Virus record (IMG/VR): IMGVR_UViG_3300042887_005053
Coordinates: 140,337-204,336 of that record
Length of the DNA: 64,000 bases
Reading direction: 5' to 3' (one strand)
Source of the DNA: a virus
Below are positions 25,060-34,501 of the stretch, piece after piece. The notes under the pieces are model-generated. The model made no database searches and was not told the origin of the DNA. It saw nothing but the letters and a program-made list of their open reading frames with translations. The translations under genes were made by a program, and so were the position numbers. Numbering within the stretch: position 1 is the stretch's first letter; each line of letters opens with the position of its first letter.

Positions 25060-25969
25060 GAACAACGAAAATAGCTGACGGTCCGTCGGGAAAGATCATA
25101 TCCGTGTGTACCTCCAGGCCACACGAACATTTTTTAACCAATTTCTCGATACCAAAACTCATCTTATCGACTGCTGAGTTCAAGAATTGGAAAGAAATAT
25201 CATCCATTTTGTCGTATTCTGCTAATTTAGATTTAATTCCATCCAAAGTAATTGATGTTCTATCATATAATAAGAAAGGAATAATTTTCAAGAATGAAAG
25301 ATTTGGTTTTCTTTTCTCTGAGTTTTCTTGAATAATATACTCTGTGAAACTTTTTTGTAAACCAATTGTTGGTGGTGCAAGATGGTAAGATTTACCATTT
25401 TTAAGTGTAAATTTAAAAGAATAACTTTGTGGGTCAAAGTATTTTACAATCTTTTGATCAATTTCAAACTTTATAAAGTTTTCTCTTTTAAGTTCTACTT
25501 GGATTTCGCTATTACAAGTACAAGTTGTCTTAGTAGTAAGAGAAGAACCTTGTTGGAAGGTAAGTTCTCTGATTAGGAAAATTAGGTAATATCTGTCTGG
25601 GTCACGAATTTCAATATAACTTCCTATTCTACCATCTAAATATTTAACTCTAACACAAGCAGCAAGCATATCATTCATTTTTTCAACAATATCGTAGAAA
25701 TTATTATCATCGACCATCGAATACGCTTGAATTTCTTTTACTTGGGCTGGTCTGACTTGAATTGTAGTTCCTGCTGGGTAGAATATGCCACAAGGAAATT
25801 CTTTAACATCAAAAGCAAAATATTGTAGTTCTGAAGTTCTTGTATTTTCTACTTGTACGGAATTTTGTGGTTGTTGATATGTTTGCTGAGTTGTTTTATT
25901 TTCGATTCCTTCGAGATGTTTTCTAAGATATTCTTCTTCGGAAAGTTGTGCTTTATTTTGATCAGACAT
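25028..25969 (-). CDS. 26: Baseplate hub protein, gp26-like (T4_baseplate family)
   Basis: 313 aa. The core matches the gp26-type pattern: a short beta segment FPCGIFYPAGTTIQVRPAQV, VKEIQAYSMVDDN, a helical NDMLAACVRVKYLDG region, YLIFLIRELTFQQGSSLTTK, then a zinc-type pair C-T-C plus a later KKCSCGLEVHTDM, the same order as FLxxxLRxxSxG ... C-x-x-C in gp26 relatives. The N-terminal ~50 residues are Gln-rich and probably disordered. T4 gp26 is about 200 aa, so this version is longer. It acts with the downstream small gene in baseplate hub assembly, by family. Confidence 0.6.
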   Translation of the reverse strand: MSDQNKAQLSEEEYLRKHLEGIENKTTQQTYQQPQNSVQVENTRTSELQYFAFDVKEFPCGIFYPAGTTIQVRPAQVKEIQAYSMVDDNNFYDIVEKMNDMLAACVRVKYLDGRIGSYIEIRDPDRYYLIFLIRELTFQQGSSLTTKTTCTCNSEIQVELKRENFIKFEIDQKIVKYFDPQSYSFKFTLKNGKSYHLAPPTIGLQKSFTEYIIQENSEKRKPNLSFLKIIPFLLYDRTSITLDGIKSKLAEYDKMDDISFQFLNSAVDKMSFGIEKLVKKCSCGLEVHTDMIFPDGPSAIFVVHDAFDQFIEE

Positions 25970-26037
25970 AAAGTTGTAATATTTTTTATTAAAATATATA
26001 TTACAACCTCATGTCTCTCCTTTGAAATTTCAAAAAT

Positions 26038-29000
26038 TTAGATAGATGTATAAGTTACTCTACTCCAAGTAGCGGTCGTACCTCTATAAAAATTGAGTGT
26101 TTCTTGATCAGTATTATATACCGTCAGTCCATCGGCGGGACTCGAAATTGCTAGTATTTGAGCGGTCGTGAGTCTTGGTAACAATATACCCTGTGAGTCA
26201 GAGGTGAAATTTACTAAAGTAGTATTTGTATCACCAGTTTGTTTATTGACTGTCAACATCGCTGAGGGTGATTGTGTACCAACACCAAAGTAACCCTGTG
26301 AATTCACATTAATTCTTTGTTGACCAGAGCCATTGGCAATTATAATCGAGTTTGTGATTCCGGGTGGTAAATTCACTCTAGCTCCGATTACCGTATTATT
26401 AAAGTTTGAATTTGCTGATGTTGTTATTCCAAATCCAATGTAGGTATTGTTTGATCCAAATGTCATACCAACGGGTACACCAATACCGATATTACCTCCA
26501 ATAAGAGTATTGAAACTACCGGAAGCTAAACCAGCACCTGAGATAGCTCCTATATAGGTATTATCGGTATCCGTCCAATCAGGTGATATTGAGGATGAAA
26601 TTGCACCACCAGCACTGGCTCCTGCCATAAAACCAATAGCTGTATTTCTTGTTCCTTTACCCAAACTTTTAAGTGATTCCGCACCAACACCAACATTATA
26701 CGAACCGGTCGCTAATAACATGGTGTTATGTCCAAGTGCTAAGTTGTTATCACCTATTCTATTAATCGAAAGTGCGAAATATCCGATGGCTATATTTCTA
26801 TATCCGGTTGTATTCGCTATTAAAGCGGCTCGGCCTATCCCAACATTAAACGATGCGTTTGAGTTTGAAGTATTGTCGACGTTATTTCGGAGTGCTTGGT
26901 ATCCGATGGCAATATTGTCTATTCCTATAGTGTTTTCTTGAAGAGCGCCCGATCCAATTGCAATATTTCTAATACCAACTGTATTTCTAAGTAAAGCACT
27001 TGTGCCTATTGCTATCGTATCTTCGCTGTAGGTCGAAGCTTGAAGTGCACTTGTGCCTATTGCAATATTGTTAAAAGCATATCCGGTTGAGTTTGTCCCA
27101 CTTAATCTACTTGGTGCGGATCCAAGATTATAACCAGCTCTCCATCCAATCGCAACATTGTTAATACTATAAGAACCAAGTTGCATAGCTTGATATCCTA
27201 CAGCCACATTTGCACTTGAGTTCAATGCGTTAGACATTGCTTCATAACCAACAGCAACTGACTGGCTACCCTGATTAAATTGTAATGTATAGTTACCTAC
27301 ACCTACTTGAAATGACGGATAATGTATTTGTGTCAATCCTGGCATTATAGCCGAAGCTGTGACTGAGCTATACATTTGCATGGATCTATATCCAATCGAT
27401 AAGTTTTCATTTGGTGGTCTTCTGAAATTAACTGTTGAAGTTGTTGCCCAGTCGACTGTATCTGTTCCTGCAACAACCGCAAGTTGCGGTATACCCATAT
27501 AATATTGAGACTCACCTCCTATTGCAATATTGTTAAAAGCATATCCGGTTGAGTTTGTCCCACTTAATCTACTTGGTGCGGATCCAAGATTATAACCAGC
27601 TCTCCATCCAATCGCAACATTGTTAATACTATAAGAACCAAGTTGCATAGCTTGATATCCTATAGCCACATTTGCACTTGAGTTCAATGCGTTAGCCATT
27701 GCTTGATAACCAACTGCTGTTGATTGACTACCCTGATTAAATTGTAATGTATAATTACCTACACCTACTTGAAATGCTGGATAATGTATTTGTGTCAATC
27801 CTGGCATTATATTCGAAGCTGTGACAACGCTATACATCGCCATGGATTTATATCCAATCGATAAGTTTTCATTTGGTGGTCTTCTGAAATTAACTGTTGA
27901 AGTTGTTGCCCAGTCGACTGTATCTGTTCCTGCAACGACCGCAAGTTGCGGTATACCCATATAATATTGAGACTCACCTCCTATTGCTACATTGAAACTA
28001 CTATTAGTAGCGTTACCGAGTGCATAACCACCAATCGCCACATTCCAACTACCCGACAGACTTTGAAACAAACTTTCATATCCCATTGAGACATTATTAC
28101 TTCCTCGTAGAAAATATCCTGAGTTTCCACCTATAGTTATATTATTAGCTCCACTAAGATTAGATGCTTGTGATTGAACACCGATCGCGACATTGTTACT
28201 ACCGGGATTACCAGCATTTAGAGTATTTAATCCTATTGCTACATTCCCATTCGTTGTTTGAACACCATTTCCAGCATTTGAACCAAGTGCTGTGTTATTT
28301 ATACCGGTTGTCAAATTTTGTAATGATCTCCATCCGATACCTACATTGTGACCATCTTGTCCTGAATATCTTTCAAGTGCACTATGACCAATTGCAATAG
28401 TTCTACTAGCCATTGTTGCGGTGTGTAATGTGAAGTTGCCAATTGCGACATTGAAGTTTGCTTGTGATGTATTATTCGCTACTGATCCAAATAAATTGTT
28501 TAAATCAAAGTTACGTATAGAACCCAAGTTATAACCCGCTCTAAATCCAATAGCGACATTGTTCGTACTATGAGATCCAAATGACAAAGCCTCACCACCA
28601 ATTGCTGTGTTTCTGAATCCAGTAACATTATTTTGCATTGCCGCATAACCAATTGAAGTGTTGAAACCTTTAGCTCTAGTCCTTTCTCCAAACGATGCGT
28701 AGGAAGTCAAAACTCCATCTCCCTTAGACCAACCTATTGTTGAATATGTTGTTCCTTGGTTATTCTGTAGTGCAAAATTACCAATTGCGACATTATATGA
28801 AGATGAAACTGTATATGTCAAACCAAACCAAAAAGATCCTGTAGTTCCCTCAAATGCTCTATAACCTATTGCCAAGTTATTAGAAGATGGTGTTATACCC
28901 GCCCATCTTGAGTCATAGAATCCCATGTATCTATGTGTCCACTGACCAATACCAATATTTTGATTGTAGTTTGATAAAAAGTTAGTAGAGTCTGATCCTG

Positions 29001-32000
29001 TCGCTATATTACCAACTGGGTTACCACTTTCGTGTCCAATAAATATGTTAGAACTACCGTTACTATACATGTTTGAACTATTTCCAATCGTAACATTGAA
29101 ACTTCCTTGAGTACCACCAAAAGAAGAGTTATACCCTATTGCAAAGTTTTGTATACCTGTTCTGTTTTGATTAAGTGCTTGATAACCAATTGCTGTATTT
29201 TGTGAGGTCGCCACTGGATTATTAAATTGTAAAGCTGCATATCCAATTGCAACATTACCCAAGGTTGTTGACGAATTACCAGCATTGTTAGCTGAATGAC
29301 CAATTACAACATTTTGTCTACCAGTCGTATTTTGTTGTAGTGCTCCGTAACCAATTGCTACGTTATATTCCTCCGGATTTGCCGATCCACTAAATCTTTG
29401 ATTTTGAAGTGCGAAATCTCCGATAGCTATATTAAATCGACTCGCGGTTGAAAGTTGAAGTGCTCTGTATCCAATAGCGATATTATTTCCACCAAGTGAT
29501 GCTGTAGAAGTAAGATTCCTCCAAACACTATTCATGTTTAGCATCGATTCTCTACCTATTGCAATATTCTTTCCAAGTTGCCAGGTATCATTAAGACCAG
29601 CATCGACACCAATTGAAACACTATCGTTCTCTGATACAAAATGTCTCTTCCCATCACCACTTGAAATCATAACCATTCCAGTCAGTGGGTTACCGACCGC
29701 GCCTCCCTGATCGCCTGGTGACACACCAAATGCATTAGGTATTGCTAGGATACTACTGGCTGTGTTTACTAAGTATGTTCTAAGATCTTGGTTTCCGCCT
29801 ATTATCGTGTTATTATTTGACTGTGAGGCTGGTAGTATATTGATGCCCAAAAAGGTATTATTCGAAATATTGTAAAGGCCGTTAAAGTTTAACCCTATAC
29901 CAGCAGATCCAGATATGATTAAGTTTTTGTCAGATCTTATACCAAAGTTCTGAACATTGAAACCTATACCGATGTTGTCGTTTCCAGATGTCAATCCAGC
30001 TATAGACCCATACCCAATACCAATGTTTCTACTTCCAAATTTCAAACTATTCATAGATTGACCACCAATCGAGGTGTTAAAACTACCGGTAGCATTATTA
30101 AAAAGTGAGTTATAACCAAGTGCCAAATTGTATACACCTCCGTCATTGTAAGCAGCTGCTTGGAATCCTATTGCGACATTAAAGGAATTACTACCAGCTC
30201 CAAGTGCGTTGTAACCTACTGCAACATTACCGAAGCCATTTGTGTTGGTGTATAATGCTCCGTAGCCTATACCTACATTATAGTACCCAATTGTTTGGTT
30301 ATATAAAGCATAATTACCGATTGCGACATTCTGCCCAAGTGGATTTCTGTTATTATAGAGAGAATTCCAACCTATTGATAAGTTATCACTACTTGAAGTT
30401 CCTACTCTTTGAGAGTCAAGTCCAATAGATATATTCCTGTTACCAAGAGTGTTAGATCTTTGGGAAAAATTACCGATTGCTATATTATTATCAGCGGCTG
30501 TCGCTGAAAGTAGTGAAGAATTACCTATGGCAATACTATTAGAACCAATAGTCAAACTACTTAGCGCATTATTACCAATTGCAATATTATCGGGTGTTGA
30601 GCTTGTTCTAAGTGAATTTACCCCTATTCCTATATTATTATCTGGGTTACCAGATGATAAACTATTATAACCGATTGCAATACTTTGACTACCGGTCAAA
30701 TTAGATCTTAGTGTATTATTACCTATACCAATATTTGTGGGTGATAAAGTATCCTTTAGTGATTCAAATCCAATTGCAACATTATTGAATGAAAATGTCA
30801 TGCCATTTTCGAGAGCTTTCCATCCAATACCTATACTTTGTGTAGCTGCTGTGTTTTTCCAAAGAGTGTGATATCCAATACCAATGTTATACTTACTTGT
30901 GGAATCTTTTAATGATTCATATCCTATCGCTACATTTCCTTCACTTGTACTTGTATAATTCAAGAGAGCTTTGTGTCCAATACCAATGTTATATGTTCCA
31001 CTATTATTATTTCCACCCAAGGCGGTATATCCTAAAGCTAAATTACCGTTTACTTCATCAAATAAATAAGATCCATTAATTTGAAAAACTCGACTCGAAA
31101 GAGGAAAAGTGAAGTTATCGAAGAATACATCACCTTTAACTCTAAGAGTATTAGAATCAAATTTATAGTTTGGTGATGAATTAGTATATCCAATTAATAT
31201 TGAACCAGATACTCCTTGATAAATTACACTAGCTGTTAGTGTTGATACTCCTTCAAATAGTGCAACAAAACTTGGTGTTCCAAAGGCTGTAGCATTTCCT
31301 ATAGCACTAAATGTAGTCCAATTACCATATCCGTTTGAATCAGATATTAAAAATTTACCAGATCCTTGATTGCCATCATTCAACCTGAATGAGTAAGTAT
31401 CGCCCGAAATGAACAACTTAGCTGAGTTAGATGTTGTTCCTACTGATATATTACCACTGTTAAAGACAATAAGACTTGGATTACCATTTGAGTAAATATC
31501 TAAGTCAGCAGCGTAAGATCCACTATATGTTGAAGTAATATTGCTATTTATTCTTAGTGAACTAATTGTTTGTGTTTCACCGATTGAAACCAAATTTGTG
31601 GTTAAATTAAGTCCAAATTGTGTATTGGATGATGTTGATACTACAGCAGTTGGGTTAATCAGAACTTTAGAAGTATTTGAAGATTGAGTAAAAATACCTA
31701 GTATTTCTTCGTTTGACTGTGTGATGAATCCAAAGTCCAAATAAATTGAATCATCTATTGTAGAATTTATTTTAACATTAGGATCTAATTTAATTGAATT
31801 AGTTCTTGGACTAATCTGTATACCATTTGTTAAACCAATTATTGCATTTTGTGATAAAGTGAACGATGAAACATCTTGATTACTTGTAATCAAAACTAAA
31901 TCACTATAATTACCTGAGTATGTAGATGTGATCTCGATTTTACTCTGTGGGTTATAATTTGAAATTATCAAATTACCGTCAGAAGTAAATCTATATGAAT

Positions 32001-32661
32001 TAGAAAAAGTTTCTCCAATCACATCACCACTTTGCAAAAATAGAATATTTTCCGATTGTGTTAAAGACGAATGTATAAATAATTTACCAAGAGTGCTGTT
32101 TGTACCAATTGAGATGTCGCCATTTGCACTTATGTTAAATAAGTAAGGGTTACTTTGTGTTCCAAAACTTAATTCATCTAGGTTGAATAGAAATCTAGTT
32201 CTTTCGTTATTTAAATCACCTTCGAAAGTGAGTGGATATAAATTATAGTCGTTACTAAAAGTCTCACCGAATCCGATTATTCCTTTTGAAACAATTGCAG
32301 AATGACTAGTTGCGCTAATGATTCTTATTAAATGGTCTGATGTTCCTATTTTCAGAGTGCCGAATGAAGATTGTGAGTCTGTGCCTCCTATGACAACTGA
32401 GTCAATATTTGAAGATGTTTGAAAGTCGTTAAAGTAAGTTGTTTGAGAACCACTTATTAAAAAAATATTACCACCATCAGTACTGACCCTAATACCATAC
32501 TTATCTGAATCATTTTTGATATAAAGGTTATCAGATTGTGAGTAAATAGGTTCTCCAATTGATAGATTTTTATATATGTAAGTATATCCACTTGTAACAC
32601 CAAGTGCTTGTGAATCAGATCCAGTTCCAGTTATGAAAAGACTATTGAGTACTTTTGTCAT
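26038..32661 (-). CDS. Giant tail fiber/adhesin with N-[IV]-[AGS]-[IV]-G repeats
   Basis: 2207 aa, one of the largest genes here. Residues 1-~510 are beta-rich with repeated TSNSAKLFISGDT / STLGKLFIHSS-like elements. From ~520 to ~2080 the sequence is an almost unbroken chain of short repeats of the form N-[IV]-[AS]-[IV]-G-x-x-[AS]-L (NIAIGYNSL, NVAIGYQAM, NIGIGYHTL), the motif of trimeric-adhesin beta-rolls. The C-terminal ~75 residues (SQGILLPRLTTAQILAIS, DGLTVYNTDQETLNFY) are a capping domain common in Bacteroidota phage and bacterial adhesins. It contains a 462-bp tandem duplication. The related partial fiber at the window start shares the NGSYLFDEVN junction. Host binding is inferred. 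Confidence 0.75.
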   Translation of the reverse strand: MTKVLNSLFITGTGSDSQALGVTSGYTYIYKNLSIGEPIYSQSDNLYIKNDSDKYGIRVSTDGGNIFLISGSQTTYFNDFQTSSNIDSVVIGGTDSQSSFGTLKIGTSDHLIRIISATSHSAIVSKGIIGFGETFSNDYNLYPLTFEGDLNNERTRFLFNLDELSFGTQSNPYLFNISANGDISIGTNSTLGKLFIHSSLTQSENILFLQSGDVIGETFSNSYRFTSDGNLIISNYNPQSKIEITSTYSGNYSDLVLITSNQDVSSFTLSQNAIIGLTNGIQISPRTNSIKLDPNVKINSTIDDSIYLDFGFITQSNEEILGIFTQSSNTSKVLINPTAVVSTSSNTQFGLNLTTNLVSIGETQTISSLRINSNITSTYSGSYAADLDIYSNGNPSLIVFNSGNISVGTTSNSAKLFISGDTYSFRLNDGNQGSGKFLISDSNGYGNWTTFSAIGNATAFGTPSFVALFEGVSTLTASVIYQGVSGSILIGYTNSSPNYKFDSNTLRVKGDVFFDNFTFPLSSRVFQINGSYLFDEVNGNLALGYTALGGNNNSGTYNIGIGHKALLNYTSTSEGNVAIGYESLKDSTSKYNIGIGYHTLWKNTAATQSIGIGWKALENGMTFSFNNVAIGFESLKDTLSPTNIGIGNNTLRSNLTGSQSIAIGYNSLSSGNPDNNIGIGVNSLRTSSTPDNIAIGNNALSSLTIGSNSIAIGNSSLLSATAADNNIAIGNFSQRSNTLGNRNISIGLDSQRVGTSSSDNLSIGWNSLYNNRNPLGQNVAIGNYALYNQTIGYYNVGIGYGALYTNTNGFGNVAVGYNALGAGSNSFNVAIGFQAAAYNDGGVYNLALGYNSLFNNATGSFNTSIGGQSMNSLKFGSRNIGIGYGSIAGLTSGNDNIGIGFNVQNFGIRSDKNLIISGSAGIGLNFNGLYNISNNTFLGINILPASQSNNNTIIGGNQDLRTYLVNTASSILAIPNAFGVSPGDQGGAVGNPLTGMVMISSGDGKRHFVSENDSVSIGVDAGLNDTWQLGKNIAIGRESMLNMNSVWRNLTSTASLGGNNIAIGYRALQLSTASRFNIAIGDFALQNQRFSGSANPEEYNVAIGYGALQQNTTGRQNVVIGHSANNAGNSSTTLGNVAIGYAALQFNNPVATSQNTAIGYQALNQNRTGIQNFAIGYNSSFGGTQGSFNVTIGNSSNMYSNGSSNIFIGHESGNPVGNIATGSDSTNFLSNYNQNIGIGQWTHRYMGFYDSRWAGITPSSNNLAIGYRAFEGTTGSFWFGLTYTVSSSYNVAIGNFALQNNQGTTYSTIGWSKGDGVLTSYASFGERTRAKGFNTSIGYAAMQNNVTGFRNTAIGGEALSFGSHSTNNVAIGFRAGYNLGSIRNFDLNNLFGSVANNTSQANFNVAIGNFTLHTATMASRTIAIGHSALERYSGQDGHNVGIGWRSLQNLTTGINNTALGSNAGNGVQTTNGNVAIGLNTLNAGNPGSNNVAIGVQSQASNLSGANNITIGGNSGYFLRGSNNVSMGYESLFQSLSGSWNVAIGGYALGNATNSSFNVAIGGESQYYMGIPQLAVVAGTDTVDWATTSTVNFRRPPNENLSIGYKSMAMYSVVTASNIMPGLTQIHYPAFQVGVGNYTLQFNQGSQSTAVGYQAMANALNSSANVAIGYQAMQLGSYSINNVAIGWRAGYNLGSAPSRLSGTNSTGYAFNNIAIGGESQYYMGIPQLAVVAGTDTVDWATTSTVNFRRPPNENLSIGYRSMQMYSSVTASAIMPGLTQIHYPSFQVGVGNYTLQFNQGSQSVAVGYEAMSNALNSSANVAVGYQAMQLGSYSINNVAIGWRAGYNLGSAPSRLSGTNSTGYAFNNIAIGTSALQASTYSEDTIAIGTSALLRNTVGIRNIAIGSGALQENTIGIDNIAIGYQALRNNVDNTSNSNASFNVGIGRAALIANTTGYRNIAIGYFALSINRIGDNNLALGHNTMLLATGSYNVGVGAESLKSLGKGTRNTAIGFMAGASAGGAISSSISPDWTDTDNTYIGAISGAGLASGSFNTLIGGNIGIGVPVGMTFGSNNTYIGFGITTSANSNFNNTVIGARVNLPPGITNSIIIANGSGQQRINVNSQGYFGVGTQSPSAMLTVNKQTGDTNTTLVNFTSDSQGILLPRLTTAQILAISSPADGLTVYNTDQETLNFYRGTTATWSRVTYTSI
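27061..27984. repeat. 462-bp near-perfect tandem duplication inside the giant fiber gene
   Basis: The block starting TGCAATATTGTTAAAAGCAT at 27061 recurs at 27523 with few differences, a period of 462 bp (154 codons, in frame). It encodes, twice, the segment with QYYMGIPQLAVVAG, NFRRPPNENLSIGY, GLTQIHYP and NNVAIGWRAGYNLGSAPSRL. Few substitutions separate the copies, so the duplication is recent. Confidence 0.85.
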
Positions 32662-32706
32662 TTAATATATTAAAGATTTTCTCTTCTATATATTAAAATG
32701 AGTTAC

Positions 32707-34404
32707 TCAACTTTGGTAATTTAGTACCCATTTTTTATTACCACCATTATAAATTTTAGGGAAGTTAAGTTCACTCATTATTTCTTCTTCTGTTTTATCT
32801 GGATCGAATCCCATTTTAACAAGTTTTTGTTTTCTCCAGTTGTATCTGTGACTTCTAATTCCATTAATCAAATACCAATATCCCGGTTTTGAAGTATGTT
32901 TATATTTGAATCCCAATTTTTGATACAGGTCTCCTGTTGATATTAGATTGTCAGAGTATGTTTCAATAGTAATTGGATTGTTTTTATTGATGAAGTAATT
33001 AATTAGTTTTGAAGCACCTCCAATTATATTGGTGTATCTCTTGTTACAAAATCTAGTAAGTTCCCAGAAATCCTTTTTGTTGACTCCGCCAAGTGGTACT
33101 CTTAGTCTTGAGAAAGTCATTAGACTAATTAATTCATTTTGATAAAATAATCCAATTCTAACTGATGACTTACAATCACCTTGTAAATGATTCTCATCTA
33201 AGAAATTTTTGGAATCATTGTAACTTACTTCTTTAATGATTGTTTTTCTTGCTCCTATACTATTAGACTTTTTTATTTTGTGTAGAATGAATGATTTGCA
33301 CAAATCTCTCTTAGTAACCCAATCATCCTCCCAGATTGTGTAAAGTTTGATTTTGTTCTCCTCAGATAGTTGACTTTTCTTCAAATGATAATTAATCTCC
33401 TTAAATTTATCAGAATGCCAGAAAACACCATTGAATTCAAATCCTATTTTTAATTCCGGTAAATATATGTCTATTTCAAAAGGTTTTATAGTTTGTTTAC
33501 AGTTTTCTATGATTTCACCATTATAATTTTCCTTTATGAAGTTATAAAGTTCGATTTGCCCAATTGAAGAACTTTGAGATATAGGAAAACAATTCGTGCA
33601 AATTGGCGTAGAGTTATTTATTCGAAAATAAAATTGATAAGGAAGTATGTCAAATTTTTTAAGACATTTTTTACAGTAGAAAATAAGATTTGTCGATATT
33701 TTCTTTTCAAAAGAAACAAATTCGTAATCAGATGATAAAGCATTTGATATTCTTTCTTTGTAATTCTTATAGAAGTGTTCAATTGTTTTATCATGAATAT
33801 TTTTGTTCATCCAAGGATGTTCAACTCCGTATTTTTCGATTGATGTATTCTTATATGACTCTTTGAAAGACTGAATGTTCAATTTGAAAGACTTGACTCT
33901 TTTATCTAGAATTTCTTTAGATTTTGATGGGTTATCAACTTTCCAATTTTTATGTAATGTTGTTTTTGATTTATCTTTAATTTCACTAGATGACATAGGT
34001 GAGTTACCACCATATTTTTTATTATTAGTTTCTTTGATTTTATTTTTTATTATGTCAGATTTACTGGGACTAGTAGTTCCATATTTTTCTAATGATTTAC
34101 TTTTCTTTAATTCAATTATGGATGGATCTGACGACATACACTTATTTGAGCAATACTTTAAAAATCCAATATTTGAATTTTTATATTTTACCTTTTTATC
34201 ACACGCAGGATGCTGACATTTTGGTATCTCTACTAAACTATTTAAACACAGATAAACTTTTTCCTTAAATGGTAATTCAACAATATTATATTTAGAGCAG
34301 TATTCAATAATGTATTCATACTCTTCTGGATAATTTTTAGACAAAAAAGATTCTTTTGAAAATCTACCAGATGGATCCGAGTCTGTGAATATTTCTAAAT
34401 TCAT
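32707..34404 (-). CDS. Homing endonuclease, Vsr-like fold with KYGxxxP repeats
   Basis: 565 aa, same architecture as the gene at 23231. N-terminal zinc finger (CQHPACDKKV ... YCSNKC), KYGTTSPSKS, KYGGNSPMSS and EKYGVEHPW repeats, a second Cys4 finger (FYCKKCLKKF, CTNC), nuclease core PFEIDIYLPELKIGFEFNGV then FWHSD and YTIWEDDW, and the shared C-terminal domain (HLQGDCKSSVRIGLFY, LTRFCNKRYTNIIGGASKL, RYNWRK). It stands between the giant fiber and sheath genes. A TATATATT tract is about 30 bases before its start. Mobile element; not needed for the virion. Confidence 0.75.
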   Translation of the reverse strand: MNLEIFTDSDPSGRFSKESFLSKNYPEEYEYIIEYCSKYNIVELPFKEKVYLCLNSLVEIPKCQHPACDKKVKYKNSNIGFLKYCSNKCMSSDPSIIELKKSKSLEKYGTTSPSKSDIIKNKIKETNNKKYGGNSPMSSSEIKDKSKTTLHKNWKVDNPSKSKEILDKRVKSFKLNIQSFKESYKNTSIEKYGVEHPWMNKNIHDKTIEHFYKNYKERISNALSSDYEFVSFEKKISTNLIFYCKKCLKKFDILPYQFYFRINNSTPICTNCFPISQSSSIGQIELYNFIKENYNGEIIENCKQTIKPFEIDIYLPELKIGFEFNGVFWHSDKFKEINYHLKKSQLSEENKIKLYTIWEDDWVTKRDLCKSFILHKIKKSNSIGARKTIIKEVSYNDSKNFLDENHLQGDCKSSVRIGLFYQNELISLMTFSRLRVPLGGVNKKDFWELTRFCNKRYTNIIGGASKLINYFINKNNPITIETYSDNLISTGDLYQKLGFKYKHTSKPGYWYLINGIRSHRYNWRKQKLVKMGFDPDKTEEEIMSELNFPKIYNGGNKKWVLNYQS

Positions 34405-34455
34405 AAAAACATATTAATTTAACATATATATTAAAGACACCTAATTATGTTTAAT

Positions 34456-34484
34456 AAAAAACCCTCAATAAATGAGGGTTTTAA
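34456..34484. terminator. Rho-independent terminator after the sheath gene
   Basis: AAAAACCCTC-AATAAAT-GAGGGTTTT, positioned just beyond the sheath gene stop on the minus strand. Confidence 0.8.
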
Positions 34485-34501
34485 TATTATTTTAGTTGAA
34501 T

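Noticed and set aside
24811-25070. Programmed frameshift joining the gp26-like protein and the 82-aa downstream frame
   Set aside because: The downstream frame is +1 relative to the hub gene and no slippery heptamer is visible in the shared open stretch; an ATG at 25059 and overlap suggest ordinary coupling.
26720-31079. Several plus-strand open frames opposite the giant fiber
   Set aside because: They are mirror frames of a repetitive gene, lack start signals and have no protein-like motifs.
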